The notes below the pieces were generated by a model. The model saw only the letters and a program-made list of their open reading frames with translations. It had not been told where the DNA came from and did no database searches. The position numbers and the translations under genes are program-made. 64,000 nt of DNA from Deinococcus humi. GTDB taxonomy: Bacteria; Deinococcota; Deinococci; Deinococcales; Deinococcaceae. The stretch covers positions 434,001-498,000 of the forward strand of contig NZ_JACHFL010000001.1 of assembly GCF_014201875.1 (NCBI RefSeq). The letters run 5' to 3'. Positions 19,658 to 31,720 of this stretch are shown here, piece by piece (positions within the stretch are counted from its first letter, which is position 1; every line of letters begins with the position of its first letter).

Positions 19658-19663
19658 TATGAT
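19658..19663 (+). promoter_or_regulatory. -10 box of the glmS transcript
   Basis: TATGAT, preceded by TGT as an extended -10 feature. Transcription would start near 19670, about 40 nt before the ribozyme cleavage site. Confidence 0.5.
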
Positions 19664-19709
19664 CTGTCGGCAACCTTCTCACATGCCGGGGAGTTTGCAC
19701 AAACAGGGC

Positions 19710-19893
19710 AGCGCAAGGCCCATCCCAGGTGACAGACGATCCGTCCAGGGATGGGAAACGAGGTGGAGGTCAGCGAGCGTTCTGCGGATGCCTCCAGGTG
19801 TGGGCGACACCTACCCGCCGCGTCCCCTCTAGCAGAGGATGCGGGAAGTCCAGGCGATAACCCCCGTGGCAACGCGGACATAAGGCCGGACCC
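19710..19893 (+). ncRNA. glmS self-cleaving ribozyme/riboswitch
   Basis: The leader of glmS matches the glmS ribozyme core. AGCGC at 19710-19714 is the cleavage position (between A 19710 and G 19711). P1 is the perfect CCCATCCC/GGGATGGG stem (19720-19758 region). It is followed by ACGAGGTGGAGG and, after the loop, CTGCGGATGCCTCC, nearly identical to the invariant core of Bacillus examples (ACGAGGAUGGAGG... CGGCGGAUGCCUCC). P3 (AGGTGT/ACACCT) and a 3' P4 domain closed by GTCC/GGAC, with the internal loop ACATAAGG, complete the fold. Glucosamine-6-phosphate should trigger cleavage and lower glmS expression. Boundaries are by eye. Confidence 0.92.
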
Positions 19894-19957
19894 GACCCAG
19901 AAAAATCAGTACAGGCATCCCCGTCCTTTTCAACCGAGGAGGCGGGCAGGAGTCCTT

Positions 19958-21778
<1,821 letters not shown>

Positions 21779-21980
21779 GGCGGCAGCCCACGCAATCTGG
21801 AGGGGCAATGGAGCGCTGGGGGTGGTTTCGCGGAAGTGTGCGAAATCATTCTCTTCGCTTTGACATTCGGCTCCACCGCTTCCGATAGGCAAGTAAGCTT
21901 GCACACGAAGCGGATGTTCCTCATTTCAGTCGGTCAGCGCTGGGCGCTGGCGTAGCCACAGAGAGATTCATCAAATGCCA

Positions 21981-21986
21981 TACACT
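21981..21986 (+). promoter_or_regulatory. Leaderless -10 box of the ligase-like gene
   Basis: TACACT ends 5 nt before GTG 21992. Confidence 0.55.
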
Positions 21987-21991
21987 GCCGC

Positions 21992-23149
21992 GTGAGTTCC
22001 CGCTCCCACACCTTCACACCGCCTCGCCAGGTGAGCTGGCTGATCGCGCTGATTCCCATCTTCCCGCCCCTCTATCTGGCGGCCTTTGGCGTCCTGGGTC
22101 AGCTCAGAACGCTGCCGCTGACTGCCCGCTATGTCCTCTTTTTCTTTGCCACCACCCAGCTGGTGGCCGCGCTGTTCACGCCCCGACCGCTGCTGTCACT
22201 GGGATTGGCCGCTGTCAGGACCCTTCTGATTCTGGCGATGATCGCGGCAGGGGTCTACCTACGCGAGAGCCGGAATTTGCGCCCCGTGCTCTGGGGACAG
22301 CTGGTGATCTTTGTGACGGCCTGGGGCTACACGCTCTCCACCCAAGGCTGGGCTGGGGTTCAGGACCGGCTGGGTCATCCGTACTACTACGTGGTCTCGC
22401 TGGGACTGGTGGCGGTGGTGGCTCTGTGGATCACGGTCTTCTGGCGCGGCGGGGGCTGGTGGCGCTGGCCCGCTGGAGGATTGGCCCTCCTTACCCTGCT
22501 GGCGGCGGGCAGCCGGGGCCCACTGCTGGCGCTGGGGGTGGGCAGTCTGGCCGCCGCACTGCTGGCCGGACGGAGAGGCGCGCGCCGCTGGATCCTGCTT
22601 CCGCTGGGCCTGTTGTTGGCCACTGTCCTGACTGTCAGTGCACTGCAACTACCTATTGCCCCTATCACCCGGCTGCTCAACGATCAGACCGGCGGGCGCA
22701 ATTTCATCTGGGCTGATGCCTATGCAGCGTGGCAAACTTCACCGCTGGGCGGAGTCGGCGCCTTTCAAGGTGGACCATATCTGACTTATCTTTATAAGGA
22801 CGGCTGTCAGCTCACTCCCACTCTGGAGGCCAATCAGGTAACGTGCCCGGCCTGGCTTGGCGAGCTCAGCAGCGCCTGGCTGATTGCTCATAACGCCTGG
22901 CTCCACTGGTTGATGGAAACGGGGGTAGTTGGGCTGGCTGGACTGCTTGCCATATATGGCTATGGATTAAGGGCGGTGACAAAAAGCCGCGACGCACTGC
23001 TCCTTGCGATCCTGTTTGGATATACAGCCATGAATGTGGTGGACGTGGTCATTGCCAGCCCCAGTCAGCATTTCTCAGAATTATGGTGGACTGTGCTGGG
23101 GATGGGCCTGGGCCACAGTCAGGACAGGGACCGGGGAGAAAATGGCTGA
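21992..23149 (+). CDS. O-antigen ligase/polymerase-like membrane protein
   Basis: A 385-residue protein with about ten transmembrane helices and a periplasmic loop of ~70 residues ([20 protein letters not shown] through [18 protein letters not shown]). The H-N-x-x-L and arginine-containing loop pattern is that of the Wzy/WaaL superfamily, which transfers or polymerises undecaprenyl-linked glycans outside the membrane. It lies beside the polysaccharide locus but on the opposite strand, so it may attach or modify the polymer while the Wzy in the main operon polymerises it. Its GTG follows a -10 box by 5 nt. It overlaps the next gene by 8 nt. Confidence 0.8.
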   Translation: MSSRSHTFTPPRQVSWLIALIPIFPPLYLAAFGVLGQLRTLPLTARYVLFFFATTQLVAALFTPRPLLSLGLAAVRTLLILAMIAAGVYLRESRNLRPVLWGQLVIFVTAWGYTLSTQGWAGVQDRLGHPYYYVVSLGLVAVVALWITVFWRGGGWWRWPAGGLALLTLLAAGSRGPLLALGVGSLAAALLAGRRGARRWILLPLGLLLATVLTVSALQLPIAPITRLLNDQTGGRNFIWADAYAAWQTSPLGGVGAFQGGPYLTYLYKDGCQLTPTLEANQVTCPAWLGELSSAWLIAHNAWLHWLMETGVVGLAGLLAIYGYGLRAVTKSRDALLLAILFGYTAMNVVDVVIASPSQHFSELWWTVLGMGLGHSQDRDRGENG

Positions 23150-24062
23150 CAACATCGCAGTTCCCCACTTTGAATCTGGCTTACATTTGACGAAAGTTGC
23201 AGAAGCGGGGTTTCGGGACGCAGAACCGTGGGGACGCTGGCTACTGGGACAGCAGGCTACAATCACGTTCGATTCACCGGAAGAGCAACGTGCTGAATTG
23301 AACATCAGCCTGTTTTTGCCCTACAAGTCTCAAGACTTCTCTTTAAATCTAAATGGAACAGCAATTTTTTCTACGGAACGCTCTCCAGAATCAGTAGGAC
23401 GACAGAATGGCAAATTTGTCGTCACGCTTACTAAGGGACGCAATACCCTTGCAATCACCACCGATAAAAGCAATCTCGAGGGCACTGATCCGCCATTCGC
23501 CGAGAACGATCAATCAGATATTTCTGTTGCTATAGATGAGCTTGCATTAGCGGTATTTCAACAGCGCGATTCTCAAATCTATGGTCTGCGGCCAAGCACT
23601 CTTTTGGCCCCAAGATATACATCAGCGGGACAGCAGGGTTTGGAAATGTTGTTTGGGGGAGAAAGCGGACAGTTTATAAACTACAGCTTGCTTCGCCGCT
23701 TTAAACATCAGGCCTTTGATTTCTGCCTTGACGGGCAACGTATTTACACGCTGGATGCTGGATTGCCGGGCCACCTGCTGACTGGTCGCTTCCCCATTCC
23801 CAGTACGCCTCTTCCTTCCTCCGGCCTACATGTATTGCGTGTCAGCGCTCATACACCTGGGCAGCAGCGATCCGATATGCGTAGTCCGCCCATCTCAACC
23901 ACCATCGAAGATAGTCCTGATGTGCGATTTTATGTACAAAAATTGCAGTTGCAGAGTAGCTCGGTTCTGTCTGGTGACCTGACGTTCCTTCCAAGCATTG
24001 TTCTGCTGACCGCGCTGCTCGTTGTTTTGCTTTGGAGACTGCTCTTCAAGCCTCGGCGCTAG
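23142..24062 (+). CDS. C-terminally anchored beta-rich protein, unknown
   Basis: A 306-residue protein I cannot assign. Residues ~1-280 are strand-rich with jelly-roll-like text ([33 protein letters not shown]), and a single hydrophobic helix near the C-terminus ([20 protein letters not shown]) would anchor it, leaving KPRR inside. No signal peptide is seen. GGGGAG precedes ATG 23142. It overlaps the ligase-like gene by 8 nt and is therefore coupled to it. Its 3' end overlaps the convergent rmlD-like gene by 17 bp. It is probably a carbohydrate-binding or accessory factor of the ligase. Confidence 0.6.
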   Translation: MADNIAVPHFESGLHLTKVAEAGFRDAEPWGRWLLGQQATITFDSPEEQRAELNISLFLPYKSQDFSLNLNGTAIFSTERSPESVGRQNGKFVVTLTKGRNTLAITTDKSNLEGTDPPFAENDQSDISVAIDELALAVFQQRDSQIYGLRPSTLLAPRYTSAGQQGLEMLFGGESGQFINYSLLRRFKHQAFDFCLDGQRIYTLDAGLPGHLLTGRFPIPSTPLPSSGLHVLRVSAHTPGQQRSDMRSPPISTTIEDSPDVRFYVQKLQLQSSSVLSGDLTFLPSIVLLTALLVVLLWRLLFKPRR

Positions 24063-24789
24063 TGAACGTAGCCTTGAGTGTTTCCCATCGCTGTGTGTTC
24101 AGACTCACGTCCTTTGGTAACGTCACCCTCGCCTCAGCGCGCGTGCCCTCCTGTACATCAGGACTGCGTCGCTGTGCCAGTTCGAAGACGCTCTTGCGAC
24201 CAGTCACAATATGCAGCACTTCATCCTCGATGTCGGGCGCGTGAAGAACTGCCTGCGCGATCATTGGCGCAATGATGTCCACGTAGTCCTGCCCAGTGAA
24301 GACGTCGCTGTACGCCACCGGGTACTGGAACTCGCGCGGGCGAAAGCTGGTTCGGATGATCAGGTGCCTCTCAGCGGACCGGGCCGCTTCCTCGGCCACC
24401 AGCTTACTCAGAGCGTAGAAATTAACCACAGGGCCGGGTGTATCGTCCTCGCAGTAATTCCCAGTGTCGCCATTGAAAACGTAATCGGTACTGATCTGCA
24501 CCAGTTTTGCGCCGATCGCGTTGGCCGCCTGCGCCATATTCCGCGTGCCCCTTACATTCACTGCCCAGCAGCGGTCACGGTCCCGTTCCGCGCCCCCCAC
24601 ATCGGTATACGCCGCCGCATGGACGATCACACTGGGGCGCTCGCGGCGCACCACCGCCTCGACAAGGGCTCTGTCGGTAATGTCCAGCTCGGATGAATTG
24701 GGAGCCACGACTTCGACCCCTTGCTCCGGCAGCAGGTCACACAGCTCGGTTCCCAGCCGGCCCCTGCCTCCCGTCAGCAGCACTTTCAC
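24046..24789 (-). CDS. RmlD-like dTDP-4-dehydrorhamnose reductase family protein
   Basis: A 247-residue extended-SDR protein. The cofactor motif LTGGRGRLGTEL opens it, ISTDYVFNGD holds the catalytic Thr region, and YALSK supplies Tyr/Lys. It is shorter than classical RmlD (~290 residues) and lacks much of the C-terminal substrate domain, so the reduced sugar may not be rhamnose. The GTG start overlaps the rmlC-like stop (GTGA). It is the last gene of the 16-gene locus. Confidence 0.75.
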   Translation of the reverse strand: MKVLLTGGRGRLGTELCDLLPEQGVEVVAPNSSELDITDRALVEAVVRRERPSVIVHAAAYTDVGGAERDRDRCWAVNVRGTRNMAQAANAIGAKLVQISTDYVFNGDTGNYCEDDTPGPVVNFYALSKLVAEEAARSAERHLIIRTSFRPREFQYPVAYSDVFTGQDYVDIIAPMIAQAVLHAPDIEDEVLHIVTGRKSVFELAQRRSPDVQEGTRAEARVTLPKDVSLNTQRWETLKATFTSAEA

Positions 24790-25337
24790 CCCGTATCCTC
24801 GGCCCACAGCTCCGCCCCAAAGAAATCCCAGGGCAGGCGGCCCTCGTTAGGGTCGTCAATATTGAACTGCGCGTCCATGGTGTAAATCAACGTCGCGCCT
24901 GCGTCCCCGGCCCGATAGCCGTGTGCCACCCCGCTGGGAATGTGAACCATCATGGGCTGCTCACCGCTGAAGACCAGCTTGCGTTTCACATTCAGGGTGG
25001 TACTGTCTGCGCGGCAATCGACCAACCAGATGGTTAGCTGCCCCCCGAGGACACACCAGATCTCGTTCTGTTCCTGCTTTACATGGATGTGAAAGGCATT
25101 GATCCGCCCTGCGGCAGCCCACGACACACTGATCTGGCGCGGCACCAAGGGTGCGGGTAGACCCTGAATGCCCGCTTCATTCAGGCGCAGGTATTCCATG
25201 AAGGCGCCGTTCTCGCTGCGATTCTTTTTCAGGGCATGGGACCAGACACCGTCGATCTGCGGCGCGGCGGGGTAAGTTTCGAAAGTCAGAGCCTGAGCTG
25301 CCGATGCATCCAGTTTAATCTTGTGGTCTGAGGTCAT
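24786..25337 (-). CDS. RmlC-like dTDP-sugar epimerase/cupin protein
   Basis: A 183-residue cupin of the dTDP-4-dehydrorhamnose 3,5-epimerase superfamily. [26 protein letters not shown] and [10 protein letters not shown] mark the barrel and place the active-site His and Tyr. The Lys normally found in the RmlC motif QGK appears replaced (QNE), so canonical epimerase chemistry is not assured. It sits between rmlA and the rmlD-like gene with 4-nt overlaps on both sides, and the operon position makes an RmlC role likely. Alternative: a 3,5- or single-site epimerase of another dTDP-sugar. Confidence 0.72.
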   Translation of the reverse strand: MTSDHKIKLDASAAQALTFETYPAAPQIDGVWSHALKKNRSENGAFMEYLRLNEAGIQGLPAPLVPRQISVSWAAAGRINAFHIHVKQEQNEIWCVLGGQLTIWLVDCRADSTTLNVKRKLVFSGEQPMMVHIPSGVAHGYRAGDAGATLIYTMDAQFNIDDPNEGRLPWDFFGAELWAEDTG

Positions 25338-26236
25338 GGGTGGCTCCGTTTTTCCTGGCTGATTTTCATCAGGTACTGGCCGTACCGGTTCTTGGCCAGT
25401 CGGCCGGCCTGCTCCAGCAGCATCTCTGTACTAATCCAGCCGCTACGCCAGGCAATCTCCTCGGGCGAGGCCACTTTGAGGCCCTGACGGTGCTCGATGG
25501 TCTGAATGAAGCTGCTAGCTTCCAACATACTGTCGTGCGTGCCCGTATCCAGCCAGGCAAAGCCCCGGCGCATCAGCTGCACATCCAGCAATCCCGAGTT
25601 CAGATACTGAATGTTGACATCTGTGATTTCCAGTTCTCCGCGGGGCGAGGGCCTGATCCCCCTAACAATCTCCACGATGTTCTGATCATAGAAGTACAGC
25701 CCTGTGACCGCAAAATCCGACTTGGGCTGAGCGGGTTTTTCCTCAATCGACACCGCCCGGCCGGTCTCGGAGAACTCCACCACGCCGTAGCGTTCGGGAT
25801 CACTGACCTGATACGCGAACACCGTTGCTCCCTCGGTCTTCTGTCCTGCCGCCTCCATCAGGTCCGACAGGTCATTGCCGTAGAAGATATTGTCGCCCAG
25901 GATTAGGGCACTGTCATGACCGCGCACAAAGTCCTCGCCGATCAAGAACGCCTGGGCCAGCCCGCCGGGTTCCGGCTGCACCGCGTAGTCCAGTCTCAGT
26001 CCCCACTGCGAGCCATCGCCCAGCAACTGTTTGAAGCGTGGGGTGTCTTCAGGGGTACTGATGATCAGAATCTCGCGGATCCCGCCCAGCATTAGGGTGG
26101 TGAGCGGGTAATAGATCATTGGCTTGTCATAGATGGGCAGCAGTTGCTTGCTGACCGCCAGTGTCGCCGGATACAGCCGCGTGCCGCTACCACCCGCCAG
26201 GATGATGCCCCGACGGTTGGAACTGGAAACAGTCAC
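25334..26236 (-). CDS. rmlA: Glucose-1-phosphate thymidylyltransferase
   Basis: A 300-residue enzyme forming dTDP-glucose from glucose-1-phosphate and d[19 protein letters not shown] is the nucleotide-binding signature. [16 protein letters not shown], the IFYGNDLS metal site and VEEKP-like [11 protein letters not shown] follow, and [16 protein letters not shown] is the RmlA C-terminal hallmark. The GTG start overlaps the rmlB stop (GTGA); the longer frame upstream lies inside rmlB and is not used. Product feeds rmlB and then the amino-sugar genes or the rmlC/D-like pair. Confidence 0.95.
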   Translation of the reverse strand: MTVSSSNRRGIILAGGSGTRLYPATLAVSKQLLPIYDKPMIYYPLTTLMLGGIREILIISTPEDTPRFKQLLGDGSQWGLRLDYAVQPEPGGLAQAFLIGEDFVRGHDSALILGDNIFYGNDLSDLMEAAGQKTEGATVFAYQVSDPERYGVVEFSETGRAVSIEEKPAQPKSDFAVTGLYFYDQNIVEIVRGIRPSPRGELEITDVNIQYLNSGLLDVQLMRRGFAWLDTGTHDSMLEASSFIQTIEHRQGLKVASPEEIAWRSGWISTEMLLEQAGRLAKNRYGQYLMKISQEKRSHP

Positions 26237-27273
26237 TGGGCAGTTCCAGCCAGGCGCTCGGCATACTGCTTTTCGTAATACTCGCGGAACGCGCCACTGC
26301 GGATAGGCTCCCACCAGGCGCGGTGCTCGGCATACCACTTCGCCGCTTCGGCTACGGCCTCTTTGGGGTCATATTTCGGCTGCCAGCCCAGTGTCTTGAG
26401 TTTGTCCACGTTCATGCTGTAGCGCCGGTCATGGCCGGGCCGATCTGTGACATGCCGGATCAGATCATGCGACTTGCCCAGTGACGCGAGCACGATGTCA
26501 ACCATTTCCAGATTGGTCATTTCGCGACCAGTGCCGACGTTGTAGACCTCCCCGATCTCGCCGCGCAGTAGAACGGTCTCAATGCCAGTGCAATGGTCAT
26601 AGACGTGAGCGTAGTCGCGCATCTGCAACCCATCCCCGTAGATTGGAATGGCTTCGCCCAGAATGGCGTTGGTGGAAAACAGTGGCACGGCCTTTTCCGG
26701 ATACTGATACGGACCAACATTGTTTGCCCCGCGCGTGATGGTCACCGGCAAGTTGTAGGTGATGGCGTAGGCCTGCACCAGCTGATCGGCGGCGGCCTTG
26801 CTGGCTGCGTAGGGACTGCGCGGTGCGAGTGCGTCGGCTTCTACGCTCTGATGATCGTCTCGGATGTGCCCGTAGACCTCATCGGTGCTGATGTGGTGCA
26901 GGCGGATGCCCAGTTCGCGGGCCACTTCCAGTAGAACGTGGGTGCCCCGCACATTGGTGTCCGTGAAGACCAGCGGTCCCAGGATGCTCTGGTCCACATG
27001 GGTCTCGGCGGCAAAGTTGACGATCAGGTCGATGCTTTGCTGTTGGCAGGTGCCCCGTACCAGCGCTTGATCGCCGATATCGCCCACTACCAGTTGCAGG
27101 CGGGCGTCATCCCACAGGTCCGCCAGATTCTCCTTGCGGCCCGCGTAGGTCAATTTGTCGTACACCACCACGCGGCTGTGGGGATGCTCCGTTAGCCAGT
27201 AGCGCACAAAGTTGCTGCCGATAAAGCCGCAGCCACCGGTAATAAGCAGGTTTTGAACAGGATGCTGGGTCAT
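26233..27273 (-). CDS. rmlB: dTDP-glucose 4,6-dehydratase
   Basis: A 346-residue extended SDR that converts dTDP-glucose to dTDP-4-keto-6-deoxyglucose. [15 protein letters not shown] is the NAD site, HISTDEVYG the Thr/Asp/Glu catalytic segment and [11 protein letters not shown] the Tyr/Lys. [15 protein letters not shown], near-diagnostic for RmlB, follows. The product is the branch point for rhamnose (rmlC/D) and for 3-amino-3,6-dideoxyhexoses (the ketoisomerase and aminotransferase upstream in this operon). It overlaps the glycosyltransferase gene by 4 nt. Confidence 0.96.
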   Translation of the reverse strand: MTQHPVQNLLITGGCGFIGSNFVRYWLTEHPHSRVVVYDKLTYAGRKENLADLWDDARLQLVVGDIGDQALVRGTCQQQSIDLIVNFAAETHVDQSILGPLVFTDTNVRGTHVLLEVARELGIRLHHISTDEVYGHIRDDHQSVEADALAPRSPYAASKAAADQLVQAYAITYNLPVTITRGANNVGPYQYPEKAVPLFSTNAILGEAIPIYGDGLQMRDYAHVYDHCTGIETVLLRGEIGEVYNVGTGREMTNLEMVDIVLASLGKSHDLIRHVTDRPGHDRRYSMNVDKLKTLGWQPKYDPKEAVAEAAKWYAEHRAWWEPIRSGAFREYYEKQYAERLAGTAQ

Positions 27274-28496
27274 CTTTCTCCCATAATTAAGGCCATGACT
27301 GCGATTTCAGGATCATGACCGCTGGCTTTGGCCGATTCTGCCGCCTCGAGGATGGCCGCGAACTCGGCCCGGAAACGCTCGGGACGAAATTGATCAGCGT
27401 GCTGGCGGATCACCGATGCATCAAACAAATGTTGACGTTGTTCAAAGAGAACAATGGCCCGACTAAGGCTCTCGATGTTCTGCTGCCCGAAGAATATCCC
27501 TGTCCTGTCTGCCACTACTGTTTCCAGGTTGCCGCCCTTGCCGTACGCGATCACCGGTGCGCCCGCAGCCTGGGCCTCTACCGGTATGATTCCGAAATCC
27601 TCGTCGGCAGCGAAGACAAACGCGCGGCAGCGGCTCATCAGATCAGCTACGTTTTCATCGCTCTGGCGGCCCAGCAAATGCACGTTCGGCCCTGCCAGTG
27701 CCTTCACTTTTTCAAAATCCGGCCCATTTCCGATCACCACAAGAGGTTTGCCGAGTCGGGTGAAGGTCTCCACGATCAGGTCCAGTTTCTTGTACGGTAC
27801 GAAACGGCTCATTGTGAGGTAAAACTCTTCGCGGGGCCGCGTATGGTCAAAACGGTCTACGTCCACCGGCGGGTAAAGTACCCTTGCTGGGCGGCGGTAC
27901 GTGCGCCAGACGCGCCGCGCAACGTAGTGGCTGTTGGCAAGAAACACATCCACCCGGTTGGCTGTAGAGGAATCCCAGATGCGGATGTAGTGCAGCACAA
28001 TTTTTGCCAGGGTCGCCTTGAGTCCACTGGTGAGATTGGCCTCACGTAGATATTGCTGGTATAGATCCCAGGCATAGCGGATTGGAGAATGGATATAGCT
28101 CACATGTAGTTGATCAGCTCCAATCAGCACACCTTTGGCAACTGCATAGCTGCTGGAAACGATGGTGTCGTACTCCGTCAGGTCGAACTGCTCAACCTGA
28201 TAAGGCATCAAGGGCAAGTAAGTGCGGTAGTAGCTGACCCCACCGGGCCAATGCTGAATGGCGCTAGTGTGAACCTCCGCAGCTTCCAAGGGCGTACCCA
28301 GGAAATCTTCTGGCCTGTAGACCATGGTGTAAATCGGTGCTGGGCGAGTCGCCAACATTTCAATGAGGACTTTCTCCGCCCCGGCAAAGCCGCCAGACAG
28401 CCAGTCGTGGACAATCGCCACTTTTGAGTCAGATAGCGCGGCGCTTGATCTGTTGATGTAGTTCTCGTCGACTCGGTTCGGCTCGTCGTGATCCAT
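27270..28496 (-). CDS. GT4-family glycosyltransferase
   Basis: A 408-residue GT-B enzyme. The N-terminal domain begins [19 protein letters not shown], and the donor-binding domain includes [28 protein letters not shown] and the E-x7-E motif in [20 protein letters not shown]. It should add a sugar from a nucleotide donor to the lipid-linked repeat unit at the inner membrane face. ATG 28496 with GAGG 8 nt upstream is preferred to an in-frame TTG at 28517. Confidence 0.9.
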   Translation of the reverse strand: MDHDEPNRVDENYINRSSAALSDSKVAIVHDWLSGGFAGAEKVLIEMLATRPAPIYTMVYRPEDFLGTPLEAAEVHTSAIQHWPGGVSYYRTYLPLMPYQVEQFDLTEYDTIVSSSYAVAKGVLIGADQLHVSYIHSPIRYAWDLYQQYLREANLTSGLKATLAKIVLHYIRIWDSSTANRVDVFLANSHYVARRVWRTYRRPARVLYPPVDVDRFDHTRPREEFYLTMSRFVPYKKLDLIVETFTRLGKPLVVIGNGPDFEKVKALAGPNVHLLGRQSDENVADLMSRCRAFVFAADEDFGIIPVEAQAAGAPVIAYGKGGNLETVVADRTGIFFGQQNIESLSRAIVLFEQRQHLFDASVIRQHADQFRPERFRAEFAAILEAAESAKASGHDPEIAVMALIMGER

Positions 28497-28523
28497 AAAT
28501 TCCTCGTTCCGGCTCAATAGAAT

Positions 28524-29546
28524 CTAGTGTGCCTGTTCTAGCAACAATCGCTCAGTTTCAGTAGCGGTTCGATCCCAGCTAAAGAGCTTAGAACGTTCAA
28601 GGCCACGCGCACTTAGTTCCGCCCGCAACTGAGGCTGTTCTGTGATTTGTTGCATGGCTTGAAGCAATGAAACTTCCAAATATGGGTTGATTAGGAGCGC
28701 GGCGTCACCCACCACTTCTGGCAGAGAGGTCGTATTTGACGTGATAACGGGCGTGCCACAGGCCATCGCTTCAAGTGGTGGAAGGCCAAAACCTTCGTAA
28801 AGACTGGGATAAACAAGTGCCTCGGCGGCGGCATATAGGCTTGGCAACGCAGTGTCTTCAACGCGGCCCAACAACTGAACACCATCTGGCACACGGTCAA
28901 AGCCCTGTCCAGCGAAAACTTTACTCGCCGTCCCCACCACCAGCAGCCGAAGTTCCTCAGGACGATTCGGCCACGCTTCCCAAGCATGCAGCAGACGGCT
29001 CAAATTCTTGCGAGGTTCAAGAGAACTGACACTGAGCAGAAACCGTTCCGGCCAACCGTGCCTTACACGGGCCTGAATGATTTCCGACGCAGTAAGAGGT
29101 TTGAACTGAGTAGCGGCTGCCAGTGGGATAGCTGTTACTTTGGTGGGCGACAAGCTAAATTGTTTAATTAAGCGCTGTCTGGAATATTCAGATACTGTCA
29201 GAATGTGTTTGACTCGCCGTATGAGCGTTGGCAGCAGCAGGTGATAAGCTAATCTGAACTCTTTACTAAACCACTCTGGGTGATCAAATACAGCGATATC
29301 ATGGATGGTTACAACTTGTTTACGGTATAGAATAGGCCCCATGTTAGAAGGACTCCACAGAAATCCTTTTAAGCTAGAAGGTAAAATCAGTTGTTCCCAA
29401 ATATACCCCGATATTGCAGTCGAAAATACTTCCGATGGCTGCAATGTTGTGGCTTTGATATTCAGCCTTTCGGTTATTTCCAATGCGTAACGTTGTACTC
29501 CAGTGGTCATTTTTCTTGTAAAGCTTCTTCCGTTGATATATAGCAT
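28524..29546 (-). CDS. GT4-family glycosyltransferase
   Basis: A 340-residue GT-B glycosyltransferase. Recognisable parts are [14 protein letters not shown] near the start, [32 protein letters not shown] and [20 protein letters not shown] with the E-x7-E pair. The closest family architecture is that of mannosyl/rhamnosyl transferases of EPS loci, but donor and linkage are not predictable. The 5' half is AT-rich like the genes upstream. It shares one base with the polymerase gene. Confidence 0.9.
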   Translation of the reverse strand: MLYINGRSFTRKMTTGVQRYALEITERLNIKATTLQPSEVFSTAISGYIWEQLILPSSLKGFLWSPSNMGPILYRKQVVTIHDIAVFDHPEWFSKEFRLAYHLLLPTLIRRVKHILTVSEYSRQRLIKQFSLSPTKVTAIPLAAATQFKPLTASEIIQARVRHGWPERFLLSVSSLEPRKNLSRLLHAWEAWPNRPEELRLLVVGTASKVFAGQGFDRVPDGVQLLGRVEDTALPSLYAAAEALVYPSLYEGFGLPPLEAMACGTPVITSNTTSLPEVVGDAALLINPYLEVSLLQAMQQITEQPQLRAELSARGLERSKLFSWDRTATETERLLLEQAH

Positions 29547-30835
29547 TATTCACCAGTATATTTTTGAACAGCTATGGGACTCTTCACACTCTTGGATGAT
29601 ATTATGAATATGACGGCAATCAAGCCAGGGATAGTGAGCACTATATTGAAGACCCCCATAGCCAAATATGAGCTAATAAACGCACAGCAGGCAATTGTGA
29701 GTGCATTTGTGGAATCATGCGATTTACGTAGAGTTGACACCCAAATACAGAATAGGATTGTGAGCATAATAATCAATCCTACTACTCCTATGTGTGTTAC
29801 TACAGCTAGATAAGTATTATCTATTAGTGTTCCCTGACTCTGAGAAAATCTGTCATTCTGTATATAGCCACTTCCAAAAATAAGCTGGTCTAAACCACCT
29901 CTCCACAACTGGTTGAGGTAGTTTTCCCATTGGTCTAATCGGATATTTAAGTTTTGTGCATCAGATATGCCGCTTTGTGCCTTGAATAGTCGGCTGCTAT
30001 TTGCTAATAAAAAAGATAAGGCACCATAAATTAGTGGAAGTGGGATTAGATATTTCCAGTTTTTTATAAACCCCATCAAAAGTATTGTAATTAAGGTACA
30101 AGACGCTCCAACATAAACGTTACGAGTTAGTGTCATTAGAATACCAATCACACTTAAGGAAAAGACTAATAGTGTCCACGGAGAGTGCTTCGTGAAAAGA
30201 AAACTAGCAAGGGAAAGAGCCATAATAAATATTAAGAACTGACCAAATTCAAAGGGGGAATTGAACAAACTGAAAGCCCTCACCCTCTGATCAAACTGCC
30301 AACTCCCGACGAAAAAAGCTTCGTTCGCAGATGCTGTTGGCAATAGCGGATTTCGCAGCCACCATTGAAAGAAGCCCAAAATAATTAGGGGTACAGCTAG
30401 AAAATATAGCATGCGAATTATGCTTCGATTAGGAATCATATTCTTCATTCCATAAGATAATGGTAAAATTAAATAGAAAAAATAATATGAATTGATACCG
30501 AATATTAAGTAATTGACTCCAAAATTTTCATAAATAGTGAGTCTTAAGATATCAAAGCCAAGATATGCAAGCAAAACAAAAATAGAAATTGAAACCCACC
30601 TAGGAACCCCGATACTGCCCCGTAAAAGCATGGCTGCAATTAAACTGATGATTAAAAGAAATTTAAAATAAACAGTTGTAATAATGACATCGCCAAATAA
30701 GGCAATCTGCAACTGGGACGTTAAACCATTGACAAAAACCAATATAAGAAGCAATAGTGCTATTATGGAAATACCGTTTTGGAGAATCAAGCTCACATTT
30801 GATCTCATTTTCACGAAATCGTTATCGTAGTACAA
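29546..30835 (-). CDS. Wzy-like polysaccharide polymerase
   Basis: A 429-residue protein of about twelve transmembrane helices (for example SIIALLLLILVFVNGL, IFVLLAYLGFDIL, WTLLVFSLSVIGILMTLT), with a large outer loop around NLNIRLDQWENYLNQLWRGG. This topology is that of Wzy O-antigen/EPS polymerases, which join repeat units on undecaprenyl diphosphate outside the membrane. Base composition is strikingly AT-rich. Wzy sequences diverge fast, so the call rests on topology, loop character and context. Confidence 0.78.
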   Translation of the reverse strand: MYYDNDFVKMRSNVSLILQNGISIIALLLLILVFVNGLTSQLQIALFGDVIITTVYFKFLLIISLIAAMLLRGSIGVPRWVSISIFVLLAYLGFDILRLTIYENFGVNYLIFGINSYYFFYLILPLSYGMKNMIPNRSIIRMLYFLAVPLIILGFFQWWLRNPLLPTASANEAFFVGSWQFDQRVRAFSLFNSPFEFGQFLIFIMALSLASFLFTKHSPWTLLVFSLSVIGILMTLTRNVYVGASCTLITILLMGFIKNWKYLIPLPLIYGALSFLLANSSRLFKAQSGISDAQNLNIRLDQWENYLNQLWRGGLDQLIFGSGYIQNDRFSQSQGTLIDNTYLAVVTHIGVVGLIIMLTILFCIWVSTLRKSHDSTNALTIACCAFISSYLAMGVFNIVLTIPGLIAVIFIISSKSVKSPIAVQKYTGE

Positions 30836-30862
30836 ATGACGTCCTCCTATTCAATTTGAACA

Positions 30863-31720
30863 TTATGCAACATAAATGTTATCTGATAGTGCTTTTTTCG
30901 TTTCAAAAATAACTATTTTTGCCCTCTGATAGTCACCTTCATAAATTCTCTTAAAAGTTCTACCAAGTGATCCAAAAAGTATAGGGATTTCTGCAATTTT
31001 ACTGTGTTTTTTAAAAAAACGTGTCGCTGAATAATTATAGTACGCATCCATCAATGGACTCTTTTTCCCTAAAGATGATGATTCTTTATGATAGACTCTG
31101 GATAAATCAGCGACAGCCAGGCTAAATCCTAATTTTCTAATTCTAATACTCAAATCGACGTCTTCCCAGTACATGAAAAAGCCAGAATCAAAACCTTCGA
31201 GTGTTTCTACAATAGAAGTTCTGATAAGAACACTGGCAGCGGTAAGATAGTCAATATTGTCAGGCTTTTTCAAATGCCAAGCGCGTCCAAAAATAAATGA
31301 GACTTTTCCACCACCCCATGCCTGTACGCCATATGGAAAATCAGAATCAACAATTAATGAACCCACGGCTCCAATTTTTGGATCCGATTCCGCCATCTCT
31401 ACCAACTTCGTGAGGGCATCTGTGCATACTGTGGTGTCATTATTTAATAGCCAAACATAGTCAGAATTATCTTCAATAGAGCGTCTGATTCCTATGTTAT
31501 TACCACCGCCAAAACCCAAGTTTGATGAACTTTTTATGATTTCCAAATTAGGAAATAAGCTTTTTATTCTCTCAATTGAGGAATCTGTAGATGCATTATC
31601 TATTAGTACGATTTTATAATTTTTATATGTGATACGCTCTAAAGATCTGAGGCACTCGATCGTATACTCCCAACCATTCCAATTAAGCATAATGATTGAT
31701 ACAAATGGTTCTGTCTTCAT
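30863..31720 (-). CDS. GT2-family glycosyltransferase
   Basis: A 285-residue GT-A enzyme. SIIMLNWNGWEYTIECLRSL opens it, VLIDNASTDSSIERI gives the nucleotide loop, and VWLLNNDTTV is the DxD-like metal site. GFDSGFFMYWEDVDLSIRIR is the acceptor segment typical of rhamnosyltransferase-like GT2 proteins. It may add a rhamnose-like sugar, which would fit the rml genes, but specificity is inferred. AT-rich. Confidence 0.9.
   Translation of the reverse strand: MKTEPFVSIIMLNWNGWEYTIECLRSLERITYKNYKIVLIDNASTDSSIERIKSLFPNLEIIKSSSNLGFGGGNNIGIRRSIEDNSDYVWLLNNDTTVCTDALTKLVEMAESDPKIGAVGSLIVDSDFPYGVQAWGGGKVSFIFGRAWHLKKPDNIDYLTAASVLIRTSIVETLEGFDSGFFMYWEDVDLSIRIRKLGFSLAVADLSRVYHKESSSLGKKSPLMDAYYNYSATRFFKKHSKIAEIPILFGSLGRTFKRIYEGDYQRAKIVIFETKKALSDNIYVA

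Noticed and set aside
19751..19957. 69-codon N-terminal extension of GlmS
   Set aside because: GlmS needs its catalytic Cys at position 2, and the extension is the ribozyme sequence itself.
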